Below, piece after piece: positions 52,577-61,918 of a DNA stretch of 64,000 nt. This stretch comes from CAVWDI01 sp963793095 (lineage in GTDB: Bacteria; Chloroflexota; Anaerolineae; Anaerolineales; UBA4823): assembly GCA_963793095.1 (NCBI GenBank), contig CAWBYY010000002.1, positions 1,178,001 to 1,242,000 of the forward strand, written 5' to 3'. The notes below the pieces were generated by a model, which was not told where the DNA came from, searched no databases, and saw only the letters and a program-made list of their open reading frames with translations. The translations under genes and the position numbers were made by a program. Each line of letters starts with the position of its first letter. Position 1 is the first letter of the stretch.

Positions 52577-52590
52577 CAAACATATGTTCT
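52577..52590 (-). promoter_or_regulatory. Candidate LexA-binding SOS box
   Basis: CAAACATATGTTCT lies about 60 bases upstream of the lexA start. The core AAAC-ATAT-GTTC is one base from the Gram-positive SOS consensus GAAC-N4-GTTC, and AACATATGTT is a perfect palindrome. The flanks ACACA and TGTGT extend the symmetry with one extra base on the right. LexA typically represses its own gene through such a site. Chloroflexota boxes vary, so this is a prediction. Confidence 0.6.
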
Positions 52591-52787
52591 GTGTCAAGTA
52601 TGCGTAAGGGGTTAAATTCGCATAGGTTGCCTTGCGGATATTTAAGGAAACCTGTAATCTAAAACCGGTGTGCACTTTCCTTGGGGTGATTACTATGGCA
52701 TAATCAAATTTATTAAAATATCAGAGAACTGATCCGGTTTGGATTATATAATTGGACTGTTTTTATTATTGAACGAAGGAGAAATCT

Positions 52788-54079
52788 GTGATTTTCAGGA
52801 AGGTATGTGTGCTCGGGTTGGGTTATATTGGTTTACCGACAGCCTGCACATTTGCTACTCATGGAGTGAATGTTATTGGTGTTGATGTGAACCCGCAGAT
52901 TGTCAGCACATTACAGAATGGGGGTTTGCACATAGCTGAGCCAGGCTTGAGAAATTTAGTAGAAACAGCGTTCTTATCAAAGAATTTGCAGATTAATCAT
53001 GAGCCTGAAAAAGCCGATGCATTTATAATTGCTGTGCCAACGCCCTTTCTTGAGAATAAACATGCAGATTTGAGGTTTGTCAAATCTGCTGCTGAGGCAA
53101 TCGTACCACTCCTGCAGCCTGAAAATCTTGTTGTTCTTGAATCAACCTCTCCTCCAGAACGACGATCGATGTAGTAGCTCCTATTCTGGATAAGTCTGGA
53201 TTAAAATCCGGATCAGATTTTATGCTGGCATATTCGCCGGAAAGAGTGCTGCCGGGACAAATTCTCCATGAATTAATTCATAATGCCAGGGTAATTGGTG
53301 GTATTGACTTGAAATCTGCTGAAGCGGGCCAGGATTTGTATTCAATTTTTGTTGAAGGGGAAATTGTAATAACAGATTCGACAACAGCAGAGATGGTTAA
53401 ATTAATGGAGAATACCCAGCGCGATGTAAATATCGCCCTGGCAAATGAGTTCGCCCGCCTGGCGGACAAGTTTGGGGTTGACGTATGGGAGGCGATTGAA
53501 ATCGCAAACCGGCACCCACGGGTAAATATACTCAAACCGGGACCTGGTGTCGGAGGACATTGTATTGGCGTTGATCCGTGGTTTTTGGTTGAATCTGCTC
53601 CAGAGGAAGCTACCTTAATACGGTCAGCTCGTGAGGTAAATGATAATCAACCTTATTATGTGGTTACAATTATCCAGCGATGTCTGGGGATTTCTGACTC
53701 GGAAAGTTTTGGTGGTATACAGATCGCAATTTTGGGGTTGACGTATAAGCCAGATGTTGATGACATTCGCCAGAGTCCCGCTATCAGAATAGGGCAGTTA
53801 TTATCTGATAGAAATGCGGTTATTAAGGCTTTTGATCCATATATAACTGAGAAGGATTTACCAGGGATTCACTTAATGGATACCTGGCAATCTGCTGTGC
53901 AGGGTTCAAAATTAGTTGTTTTGCTGGTTGCGCACTCCAGCTTGCTGGCGATCGATCCTTTTGAAATGTTTTCCCAAACAGATTCTAGAATATTGTTAGA
54001 TACGGTTAATGGATGGGATACTGATGATTGGAAAAAGACAGGTATTGAAATTATAAAATTGGGGGCTCAAATGAGGTAG
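52788..54079 (+). CDS. wecC: UDP-N-acetyl-D-mannosamine dehydrogenase-like (frameshifted)
   Basis: This is a UDP-sugar 6-dehydrogenase of the WecC type in two frames. The first 123 or so residues hold the NAD motif CVLGLGYIGLPTACTFATHG and VLESTSPP. A G is missing at about 53157; adding it gives SPPGTTIDVVAPILDKSGLK and joins the second frame with YSPERVLPGQILHEL and the catalytic Cys in GGHCIGVDPWFLV. WecC oxidises UDP-ManNAc to UDP-ManNAcA. The GTG start has GGAG upstream. No UDP-GlcNAc 2-epimerase gene is near. It opens the second polysaccharide cluster, and a related UDP-HexNAc substrate is possible. Confidence 0.88.
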
Positions 54080-54092
54080 GAAATGTAATTTT

Positions 54093-54542
54093 ATGGCTCG
54101 AGACTTTCCAACAAAATTGGTATACGGGCGGGTGTATCCGATCTGGGGTCGATTTTCCTATTATTTATTAAAAGTAATCGGCGTTGAAATCCCATTGTCT
54201 GTTTCCATTGGAGACGATTTTGAGTTAGCTCATGGTGGTGTGGGAGTTGTCGTGCATCCCAATACCCAGATTGGCGATCGTGTTAGGATTTATCCTGGTG
54301 TTACTCTCGGTAGGGCGGATATCCACAAACCGATTAATCATTCGGAATTTGAAGGGATCGTGATTGAGGATGATGTGATCATATCTCCCGGCGCAAAAGT
54401 TTTATGTAAAAGGGGTGTTTTGAATGTAAAACGAGGTTCTATCATCGGAGCTAATGCTGTATTGCTGGAATCTACCGGTGAGAATGAAATATGGGCGGGT
54501 ATTCCAGCTATTTGTGTAGGGAAGCGGGAGTCAATCGATTGA
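54093..54542 (+). CDS. Hexapeptide acetyltransferase (serine O-acetyltransferase-like)
   Basis: The 149-residue protein has the left-handed beta-helix of CysE-like enzymes: GDDFELAHGGVGVVVHPNTQIGDRV, YPGVTLGRADIH, and IVIEDDVIISPGAKVL. The C-terminal turn GSIIGANAVLLES is typical. It lacks the N-terminal helical domain of true CysE, and its place in a glycosyltransferase cluster suggests it acetylates a sugar. It begins 13 bases after the dehydrogenase gene. Its stop overlaps the TTG start of the next gene. Confidence 0.87.
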   Translation: MARDFPTKLVYGRVYPIWGRFSYYLLKVIGVEIPLSVSIGDDFELAHGGVGVVVHPNTQIGDRVRIYPGVTLGRADIHKPINHSEFEGIVIEDDVIISPGAKVLCKRGVLNVKRGSIIGANAVLLESTGENEIWAGIPAICVGKRESID

Positions 54543-55624
54543 ATTTTATTCAAAATTCTAACCGGATTTGTGTCCTTCCAGAACTGCATGGGGTAGGGGG
54601 AATGGTTACATTTCAGAATAAGTTTTCAAAAGGTCTGTCTGCCAGAAAGGTTGAGATCACTTACAATCTGGAAGACCGACCATATCAATCAATTCTGGTT
54701 GTGGGGGGAACGAAAAACATCCCCGGTTTGATCCGTTCCCGCAGGAAGGGCATACCAATCGTTCAAAGATTAGACGGTTTAAACTGGCTGCACCGGGCGC
54801 AAGCCAGAAAGAATATTAGAGATTTTCACCCAAAATTTTTTATGCGAGCAGAGTATGGAAATCGTATTCTATACATTATTAGGGAACACATAGCAAATTC
54901 AATTATATACCAGAGTGAATTTGTGCGGGACTGGTGGTTGAAAAACCGCAGCCCGACTAAAGCGGCTGATGTTGTAATCCATAATGGGGTAGACCTGGAA
55001 CAATATAAGCCCATCGAAACAATTAAAAGACCGGATAATATAACAAGGATACTGTTGGTAGAAGGGAGTTTAATGGGGGGGTATGAAGCAGGACTTGGAG
55101 TTGCTGTTAATTTGATAGAAATGCTGTTGGAAACCAAGAAAACCGAACTGACTGACAAGATTGAGCTTGTAGTCGTGGGTAAATTATCTGAAAACGTTCG
55201 TAAACAATGGACGGTTAAATTAAATGAGAGAAATTATGGAGACCGGGTATGTGTTAGTTGGATGGGTGTGCTACCATTAGAAAGAATTCCAGAAATAAAT
55301 AACAATGCCCATTTTTTATATTCATCAGATATTAATGCTGCCTGCCCTAATTCGGTTATTGAAGCCATGGCCTGTGGAAATCCAGTATTATCGTTTGATA
55401 CAGGTGCGCTCCCCGAATTAGTCACATCTGACTCAGGCAAGATTGTTCCTTATGGCGCTGATTCGTGGAGGTTGGAGGCGCCGGATATAAAAGCGCTGAC
55501 GTTCGGAGCTGTTGAACTGTTGGAAAATCAACAAAAATACCGTTCAGGCGCCAGAGAAAGAGCAGTAAATTTTTTCGGACTAGATATGATGCTGGATGCT
55601 TATCTAGACATTCTGTTAGGATGA
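54539..55624 (+). CDS. Glycosyltransferase family 4-like
   Basis: The protein is about 361 residues from the TTG at 54539, chosen because it overlaps the preceding stop (TTGA) and GGGAG lies upstream. It starts ICVLPELHGVGGMVTFQNKF and carries the GT4 donor-binding region NAACPNSVIEAMACGNPVLSFDTGALPEL. Such enzymes transfer a sugar from a nucleotide donor with retention. The acceptor is unknown. It belongs to a tight run of cluster genes with gaps under 20 bases. Confidence 0.88.
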   Translation: MNFIQNSNRICVLPELHGVGGMVTFQNKFSKGLSARKVEITYNLEDRPYQSILVVGGTKNIPGLIRSRRKGIPIVQRLDGLNWLHRAQARKNIRDFHPKFFMRAEYGNRILYIIREHIANSIIYQSEFVRDWWLKNRSPTKAADVVIHNGVDLEQYKPIETIKRPDNITRILLVEGSLMGGYEAGLGVAVNLIEMLLETKKTELTDKIELVVVGKLSENVRKQWTVKLNERNYGDRVCVSWMGVLPLERIPEINNNAHFLYSSDINAACPNSVIEAMACGNPVLSFDTGALPELVTSDSGKIVPYGADSWRLEAPDIKALTFGAVELLENQQKYRSGARERAVNFFGLDMMLDAYLDILLG

Positions 55625-55631
55625 TTGGATA

Positions 55632-56495
55632 TTGAGTTCAAAATTTTTCTTTAATACTTTCGAACGAGCTGCGAAAATCTTGCCAATGTCGCTGAAATTG
55701 AGCATTTATAAAACAGGTTTATTCAGCAATTTATTAAGGAGTGGTGTAAATCGTTTTGTTCCAGAGGGAAAAACAACCGTCGAGGTGATTTCTGGAGAAT
55801 TAACAGGCGCTAGATTATCCTTATATCTAAAGTCTGAGAAGGATTACTGGTTGGGGACGTACGAAAGCGAACTGCAGGATGTTATCAAACAGAAAGTATC
55901 CCCGGGTATGGTTGTATATGACCTGGGAGCCAATATAGGTTACCTGAGTCTTTTGTTTTCAAAATTGGTTGCTGAAACCGGGCGGGTGTATGCATTCGAG
56001 GCCCTGCCTGAGAATGTTGCTAGAATTGAAGAAAACCTATCTCTAAATCCAGGATATAAAAATATTGAAATTGTACCCAAAGCAGTTATTGATCAAGAAG
56101 ATAAGGTTGAATTTTTAATCGGTCCTTCCACAGGAACGGGTAAAGTAATGGGTTCTGCTGGCAGGCAGAATTTTATATATCAGAGGGAAATATCCGTTGA
56201 AGGTACATTTATTGATCATTATGTATTTACCGGAAAGAAACCAGAACCTGATCTGATAAAAATTGATATTGAAGGTGGGGAATTGATCGCTTTAGGCGGA
56301 ATGAAAATGGTTTTAAACCAGGTCAAACCGCTAATTTTATTGGAACTCCATGGCCCTGAGGCGGCGAGTGTTTCCTGGAAAATCCTGCAGGATGCCGGGT
56401 ATAAAATATATCAGATTACGCAAGGATACTCGCTTATACATTCACCTGATGGACTTGGCTGGAAATCACATATACTTGCTGAAAATCCCAATTAA
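55632..56495 (+). CDS. FkbM-family SAM methyltransferase
   Basis: The 287-residue protein shows the FkbM pattern: VYDLGANIGYLSLLFSKLV is the SAM-binding motif, YAFEALPENVARIEENLSLN the second, and LIKIDIEGGELIALGGM the acidic loop. It would methylate an oxygen of a sugar or small molecule. The start is TTG (55632) with only a weak ribosome site. It lies 7 bases after the previous glycosyltransferase and 6 bases before the next, so it is probably a glycan methyltransferase. Confidence 0.9.
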   Translation: MSSKFFFNTFERAAKILPMSLKLSIYKTGLFSNLLRSGVNRFVPEGKTTVEVISGELTGARLSLYLKSEKDYWLGTYESELQDVIKQKVSPGMVVYDLGANIGYLSLLFSKLVAETGRVYAFEALPENVARIEENLSLNPGYKNIEIVPKAVIDQEDKVEFLIGPSTGTGKVMGSAGRQNFIYQREISVEGTFIDHYVFTGKKPEPDLIKIDIEGGELIALGGMKMVLNQVKPLILLELHGPEAASVSWKILQDAGYKIYQITQGYSLIHSPDGLGWKSHILAENPN

Positions 56496-56501
56496 GGCGA
56501 A

Positions 56502-57611
56502 ATGAAAACGTTCCCAGGAAAAGTTGGCGTTCAACAAAGAGTTTTGCCTTTTTACAGGAATGAATTCTTTGACGAATTGGCGGGTTATTGTGAGGGAGGT
56601 TTGAGTATTTTTGCAGGAGAACCTCAACCAGATGAGGGTATTAATGTATGGAGGAATTTGGAGAAGGCTCAATTCACCAGAGGAAGGAATTACCATTTGT
56701 TTAATCCAAATTCAAAATTTTATTTGTGCTGGCAAGGTGGGTTAATCAAGTGGTTAAAAAACTGGCAGCCAGATGTACTGATAATCGAAGCTAATCCCCG
56801 CTATATGAATACAAAAAGTGCAATTAATTGGATGCACCAGCATGACAGAAAAGTTGTTGGTTGGGGGTTGGGCACGCCGGAAATTACCGGGTATTTCTCA
56901 AATGTCAGAAGGAGATTAAGGGAAAAATTCTTAAGGAATCTAGATGCGATAATTGCATACAGTTCCAAAGGAGCTCAAGAATACCGCAAATCATGTGTTC
57001 CGGCTGACAGAATATATATTGCAACTAATGCGGTCTCTCACGCTCCTTCCGGAGATTGCCCTCAGCGGGTCAGGGCTCCGAACAAGCTTCTTTCTGTATT
57101 GTTTATCGGCAGGATTCAACCAAGGAAGAGGATTGATAATCTAATTCGGGCTTGTTCGAAATTACCGGATGAAATCAAACCATCGCTAGTAATTATTGGC
57201 GATGGACCAGAAAGGGAGAAGTGTATCAATCTGGCTAAGGAAATCTATCCAGAAACGGTTTTTCCAGGCGCACTTATGGGGGAAGAACTGCAGAGATATT
57301 TTTTGGAAGCGGATTTGTTTGTTCTTCCAGGTACCGGCGGATTAGCAGCGCAGCAGGCAATGACATTTGGTCTACCGGTGATCATGGCTGAAGGGGATGG
57401 AACACAATCAGATTTAATCGGGGAAAACAATGGTTGGCTAGTCGCACCTGGTAATTTGGAGGAGTTGATTGATACTCTTACAATCGCACTCTCAGATGAT
57501 GCCAGGCTCCGTAGCATGGGTAAAAATGCATTTATGATGATTAAGGAAAAAATAAATATTGAATGTATGTCTGAGGTTTTTATTGAAACCTTATTAAGTG
57601 TGATGCATTGA
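56502..57611 (+). CDS. Glycosyltransferase family 4
   Basis: The 369-residue protein is a GT-B enzyme: the N-terminal domain has FYRNEFFDELAGY and the C-terminal donor domain has LLSVLFIGRIQPRKRIDNLIRA, IIGDGPEREKC and ADLFVLPGTGGLAAQQAMTFGLPVIMAEGDGT. The GT4 Glu that contacts the donor is replaced by Gln in LAAQQAMTFG, which is worth noting, although other positions look intact. It is closely spaced (6 bases) after the FkbM gene. Confidence 0.88.
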   Translation: MKTFPGKVGVQQRVLPFYRNEFFDELAGYCEGGLSIFAGEPQPDEGINVWRNLEKAQFTRGRNYHLFNPNSKFYLCWQGGLIKWLKNWQPDVLIIEANPRYMNTKSAINWMHQHDRKVVGWGLGTPEITGYFSNVRRRLREKFLRNLDAIIAYSSKGAQEYRKSCVPADRIYIATNAVSHAPSGDCPQRVRAPNKLLSVLFIGRIQPRKRIDNLIRACSKLPDEIKPSLVIIGDGPEREKCINLAKEIYPETVFPGALMGEELQRYFLEADLFVLPGTGGLAAQQAMTFGLPVIMAEGDGTQSDLIGENNGWLVAPGNLEELIDTLTIALSDDARLRSMGKNAFMMIKEKINIECMSEVFIETLLSVMH

Positions 57612-57629
57612 TGAGTTACCGGGAGTATT

Positions 57630-58871
57630 ATGCGTCTGCTATTTGTTGTTGATGGGCGTTCCCCAATCGCATTAAACTGGATAGATTACTTTCTCGAAAG
57701 AGATTTTGAAGTTCACCTGGTATCATCTTATCCCGGGGATTTCAACCATCGATTTACCTCAGTTTCTGTTATACCAATTGCGTTTAGCAATGCTTTCTCA
57801 AGAAAAGGGGCGAATCACCAGGGACATCAAAATCGTCACAAAATCCCGGGTGATTCAGCTGTAACTCTACGTACGCATATAAGGCAATGGTTCGGTCCTT
57901 TTACTCTTAAATCTGCAGCTCAAAAATTATCCGATCACATTAATAGGATTAAACCTGACCTGATACATGCGATGCGAATTCCTTTTGAAGGTATGGTGCT
58001 CTCCATGGCGGAAACAGATACACCCCGTCTGGTTTCAATATGGGGGAATGATTTCACTCTGCATGCAAAATCGACTCACATAATGATGAAATACACGAAG
58101 CAAGTTCTCAAGAAAATGGATGGTTTGCATGCAGATTGTAAACGGGATATCAGGCTTGCATATCAATTGGGTTATAACAAATCGAAACCCAGCATCGTAC
58201 TACCTGGTAACGGGGGTGTGCAGTTAGATCATTTTTACCCTGCTGAACCTTCAGTTCAAATCCGTAAACATAACCACATTCAGAAATTACATAATGTAAA
58301 GCAAGAAATGGACAATATATCCCGTCTAAGGGTTATTAATCCGCGCGGATTTCGGGCTTATGTGCGCAACGATGTATTTTTCAAAGCAATTCCGGTTGTG
58401 CTTGCGGAAAATCCGCAGGTTGAATTTATTTGTCCATCCATGGAAAATGTCTCAAGCGCCATTAAATGGGTTAAAACACTGGATATCGGTGAAAGTGTAA
58501 ATTTGATGCCCAGGCTATCCAGACCCGAAATGGCGGATTTATACCGTAAATGCAGGGTTTTTGTATCGCCAAGCACTCATGATGGAACTCCAAACACATT
58601 GTTAGAAGCGATGGCATCTGGTTGTTTGCCTGTTGTGGGTGATATTGAGTCGATCAGAGAGTGGATTGAACCAGGGCTGAATGGCATTCTTTTTAATCCA
58701 ATTGATCCAGATGAATTGGCAAGTGGGATTCTAACTGCAATCAACAATGATGATCTATATGAAACAGCCAGGACCATAAACCTTAAATTAATTATGGAAA
58801 ATGCGGAATATGAAAGTGTTATGAAGAAGGCGGAAGGTTTTTATCAGAAAATGGTGTGTGGGAGCAATTAA
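57630..58871 (+). CDS. Glycosyltransferase family 4
   Basis: The 413-residue GT-B protein starts MRLLFVVDGRSPIALNWIDYFL. It has HAMRIPFEGMVLSMAE in the N-terminal domain and CRVFVSPSTHDGTPNTLLEAMASGCLPVVGDIESIREWIEPGLNG in the donor domain. EAMASGCLPVV has the conserved Glu of the GT4 EX7E region. It is the last gene of the plus-strand cluster, and its TAA stop overlaps the stop of the convergent rpoD gene by two bases (TTAA at 58868-58871). Confidence 0.9.
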   Translation: MRLLFVVDGRSPIALNWIDYFLERDFEVHLVSSYPGDFNHRFTSVSVIPIAFSNAFSRKGANHQGHQNRHKIPGDSAVTLRTHIRQWFGPFTLKSAAQKLSDHINRIKPDLIHAMRIPFEGMVLSMAETDTPRLVSIWGNDFTLHAKSTHIMMKYTKQVLKKMDGLHADCKRDIRLAYQLGYNKSKPSIVLPGNGGVQLDHFYPAEPSVQIRKHNHIQKLHNVKQEMDNISRLRVINPRGFRAYVRNDVFFKAIPVVLAENPQVEFICPSMENVSSAIKWVKTLDIGESVNLMPRLSRPEMADLYRKCRVFVSPSTHDGTPNTLLEAMASGCLPVVGDIESIREWIEPGLNGILFNPIDPDELASGILTAINNDDLYETARTINLKLIMENAEYESVMKKAEGFYQKMVCGSN

Positions 58872-60071
58872 GTTTCAATAAATGCATGCAGCTCCCGGTA
58901 TATCCCTTTGCTTCTCAATCGGCTTAAAGCCTGCGCTTCGATTTGGCGGACTCTTTCACGGGTGACCCCCATTTTTCGCCCAACCTCATTAAGAGTTAGT
59001 ATTTCTCCATCAATCAATCCATACCTAAGCTGAAGAATTCTGGCTTCCCGGGGCGGTAACTGATCCAGGAGGCTATCTAGATGTTCCCGTAGCAGGTTGA
59101 ACGATACTGATTCATCTGGAGGATCAGATTCACTATCTTCAATAAAATCGCCTAAGACATCCTCCTCTTCATCACCAATTGGCATTTGTAGAGAGGGGGC
59201 GTCTGGCGACTTTAATCATATTTTCGACTTTTTTCGGAGCCACATCCAGGTTCTCAGCCAGTTCTTCAATTGTTGGATCACGGCTTAATTGTTGCTGCAG
59301 TTGATGTTGTACCCGAAGCATTCTGCTGATCTGGTCACCCATATGCACCGGGACTCTGATTGTCCGGCTTTGGTCAGCAAGAGCACGGGTTACTGCCTGC
59401 CTGATCCACCATGTTGCATAAGTGCTGAATTTATACCCACGGTGGTAATCAAATTTTTTTGCTGCTCTCATAAGACCAATATTACCTTCTTGAATTAAAT
59501 CAAGGAATGGAACTCCTCTACCCATATATTTTTTTGCTACACTTATTACAAGTCTGGAGTTGGCTATTATGAGATGTTCGCGGGCTTCCCAGCCATCTTC
59601 GATCAAGTGCCGTAGTTCTTTTCTTCTGGTGGGACTGACATTACCCTTCGCCAGTTCCTCTCGTGACATCCTACCTAGTTCTATTCGCTGAGCAAGTTCA
59701 ATTTCTTCTTCTGCTGTAAGGAGTGGGACACGTGTTGCTTCTTTCATGTAAAGGCCTATCGTATCATCTATATCGACATTGGCCAGAAAGTCTGTAATAT
59801 CAGGTTCCTCCTCGACCGGAACTTCTTTTGAAGGATAGATAATCTCTGTCTCATCAGCAAATGGGATCCCAGTGATATTCAACACCTCAAAAGCATCATC
59901 AATGCGATCAAAATCTTTTTCCGCCTGTGGAAAATAGGTGAGGATGTCATCGAAGGTAACGTATCCCTGCTTTCTGCCGAAATCAACCAGCCTGGATAGG
60001 GCTATGCTGTCTTCTTTTTCTTCGGAAATGGCTTCTAGGAATCGGTCATTTATTAGTTTATTCATGGGCAT
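58868..60071 (-). CDS. rpoD: RNA polymerase primary sigma factor (frameshifted)
   Basis: The two frames form one sigma-70 of about 400 residues. The first holds a region 1.1-like start (FGRKQGYVTFDDILTYFP), DDTIGLYMKEATRVPLLTAEEE (1.2), and FLDLIQEGNIGLMRAAKKFDY with YKFSTYATWWIRQAVTRAL (2.1-2.4). Region 3 ends at MIKVARRPLS. A base is missing near 59188-59193; adding one gives SLQMPIGDEEEDVLGDFIED and joins region 4 with EVGRKMGVTRERVRQIEAQAL. The break is in a short CTCTCT repeat. As a primary sigma factor is essential, a sequence error is likely. Confidence 0.92.
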
Positions 60072-60380
60072 ATTAGGCTGGAAAAGAACAGAAAGGTTAG
60101 GAATGGAAAATTATATCATTTTTCGTTAATTATTTCAAGTATTATAGTAAAAACATCAATATTATTCACAAATTATTGAGGAATATTGTGCTAAATATCA
60201 TTATTTAATGTCCATAATTTGGTGTTTTCATAGGATTTTAAAATAGAACCCAGCCAGTATTGGAATAAATTGAATTACGCACTCAATATTATTGAATGCC
60301 GGGCGTTTTATTAATGAGATTTAATGTTCCTTGCCTATTGTCTTGAAAAAATATTTATTTGGAATGTAAGGATTGTGGTT
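60072..60380. other. AT-rich intergenic region upstream of rpoD
   Basis: These 309 bases lie between the rpoD start and the lpdA end, both on the minus strand. No open frame, tRNA or terminator is convincing. TCAATATTATT occurs twice (60156-60166 and 60283-60293), and CAATATT/AATATTG arms flank one copy. This is probably the rpoD promoter region. Confidence 0.4.
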
Positions 60381-61778
60381 CTAAATATGGATCGAATGAC
60401 CTTCTGCGGAATGGGCTGCCTCCATGATCGCCTCACTCAAGGACGGGTGGGCGTGCACATTCCGGGCGATTTCGTTCGTAGTTAATTCCATCATTCGTGA
60501 TATTGTAATTTCTGGGAGGAGTTCTGTCACTTCTGGTCCGATCATATGGGCCCCCAGGATTTCTCCATATTTTTCGTCACAAATAATTTTGACCCAACCT
60601 TTACCTTCCCCTATACCAAGCGCTTTTCCATTCGCCTGGAATGGAAATCGACCGGTTTTAACAGTGTATCCTCGTTCAATCGCCTGGCTTTCATTTAAAC
60701 CAAATGAAGCGACCTGCGGACTGCAGTAGGTTGCCCGCGGCATCATTTCATAATCCAATTTTATCGTTTCAACGCCGGCGATATTTTCAGCACAGACAAT
60801 TCCCTGGGCTGAGCCGACATGGGCAAGCATCAATTTGGCAGTTACATCCCCAATTGCCCAAATACCAGGTACATTGGTTCCCATTTTTTCATCGATTATA
60901 ACTGCGCCGCGTTGATCGGTTTCAATGCCAAGTTCCTCTAGCCCGAGTTCTTTGCTGTTTGGAGTAAAGCCAATTGCCACCAAAGTCTGGTTAGCTTTTA
61001 AAACCTGCTGTCCTTCTTCATTACTGACAAGGACCTCTACATAATCATCATTTCTATTTATTTTTTCAACTCTGTGTCCTGTGAGAATATCGATTTTTCG
61101 TTTCTTTAATTCTTTTTCCAGCTCTTTCCCAATTTCTTCATCTTCAAGTGGAAGGAGAGTGGGCAGCATTTCAACGATCGTAACGTTTACGCCGTATGCA
61201 TTCCATATCGTTGCGAATTCAACACCAATTGCTCCCCCTCCAATAATAATCACTGAACCAGGTACTGTTTCCTGAGTAATGGCTTCTAAATAAGTTAGGA
61301 TTTTTTCTCCATCCACTTCCCAACCAGGGAGTAAGGAAACGCTTGCTCCTGATGCAATCACAATATTTTTCGTTTTTATTTGTGATGTTTCACCATCTTT
61401 GTTTGTAACGGTTATTGTATCTTTTGCGTTAATTCTGGCAGATCCCATAATTACATCAACATCGTTCTTTTTCATGAGAAAGCCAACGCCTTTAGTCAAT
61501 CGATTAGAAACTTTTCGACTTCGCTTAACTGCAGAGCTGTAGTCCAACTCAAGGTTATCAAAAGAAAATCCAAATTCCTTTCCCCGATTGCGAAGAATAT
61601 CTGCAACTTCTGCGTTTTTAAGTAAAGCCTTTGAAGGAATACAACCTACATTCAGGCAAACACCTCCTAGCCACTCTTTTTCGACGACAGCAGTTTTTAA
61701 TCCTAACTGGGATGAACGAATAGCACATACATAGCCGGCTGGTCCGGCGCCGATTACCACGACATCGTACTCACTCAT
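60381..61778 (-). CDS. lpdA: Dihydrolipoyl dehydrogenase (E3)
   Basis: The 465-residue flavoprotein reoxidises dihydrolipoyl groups with NAD+. The FAD motif is VVVIGAGPAGYVCAIRSSQLG, and the redox disulfide is Cys41/Cys46 in GGVCLNVGCIPSK. The NAD motif is VIIIGGGAIGVEFATIWNAYG, the FAD-binding end IWAIGDVT, and the C-terminal His-Glu pair is in HAHPSLSEAIMEAAHS. No E2 is adjacent. It is the only E3 in the window and a possible partner for the lipoyl-NeuD fusion about 59 kb away. It may equally serve pyruvate dehydrogenase or glycine cleavage elsewhere. Confidence 0.97.
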   Translation of the reverse strand: MSEYDVVVIGAGPAGYVCAIRSSQLGLKTAVVEKEWLGGVCLNVGCIPSKALLKNAEVADILRNRGKEFGFSFDNLELDYSSAVKRSRKVSNRLTKGVGFLMKKNDVDVIMGSARINAKDTITVTNKDGETSQIKTKNIVIASGASVSLLPGWEVDGEKILTYLEAITQETVPGSVIIIGGGAIGVEFATIWNAYGVNVTIVEMLPTLLPLEDEEIGKELEKELKKRKIDILTGHRVEKINRNDDYVEVLVSNEEGQQVLKANQTLVAIGFTPNSKELGLEELGIETDQRGAVIIDEKMGTNVPGIWAIGDVTAKLMLAHVGSAQGIVCAENIAGVETIKLDYEMMPRATYCSPQVASFGLNESQAIERGYTVKTGRFPFQANGKALGIGEGKGWVKIICDEKYGEILGAHMIGPEVTELLPEITISRMMELTTNEIARNVHAHPSLSEAIMEAAHSAEGHSIHI

Positions 61779-61918
61779 TACAATCTCCTTACTGTGGGTG
61801 GTATTTCAGGGCTGATTTACCCTGCAGTTATCCCAAGATTTTACCATGCTGGGGATTTCTTAATACATGGACAAGGTTTTTATTTCAAACCGGTTTTAAA
61901 TTTCCCCCGAAGATATTC

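Noticed and set aside
58868..60071. A programmed frameshift in rpoD or the other split genes
   Set aside because: The shift sites share no slippery heptamer, stem-loop or common motif, they change direction (+1 and -1), and the affected genes are unrelated.
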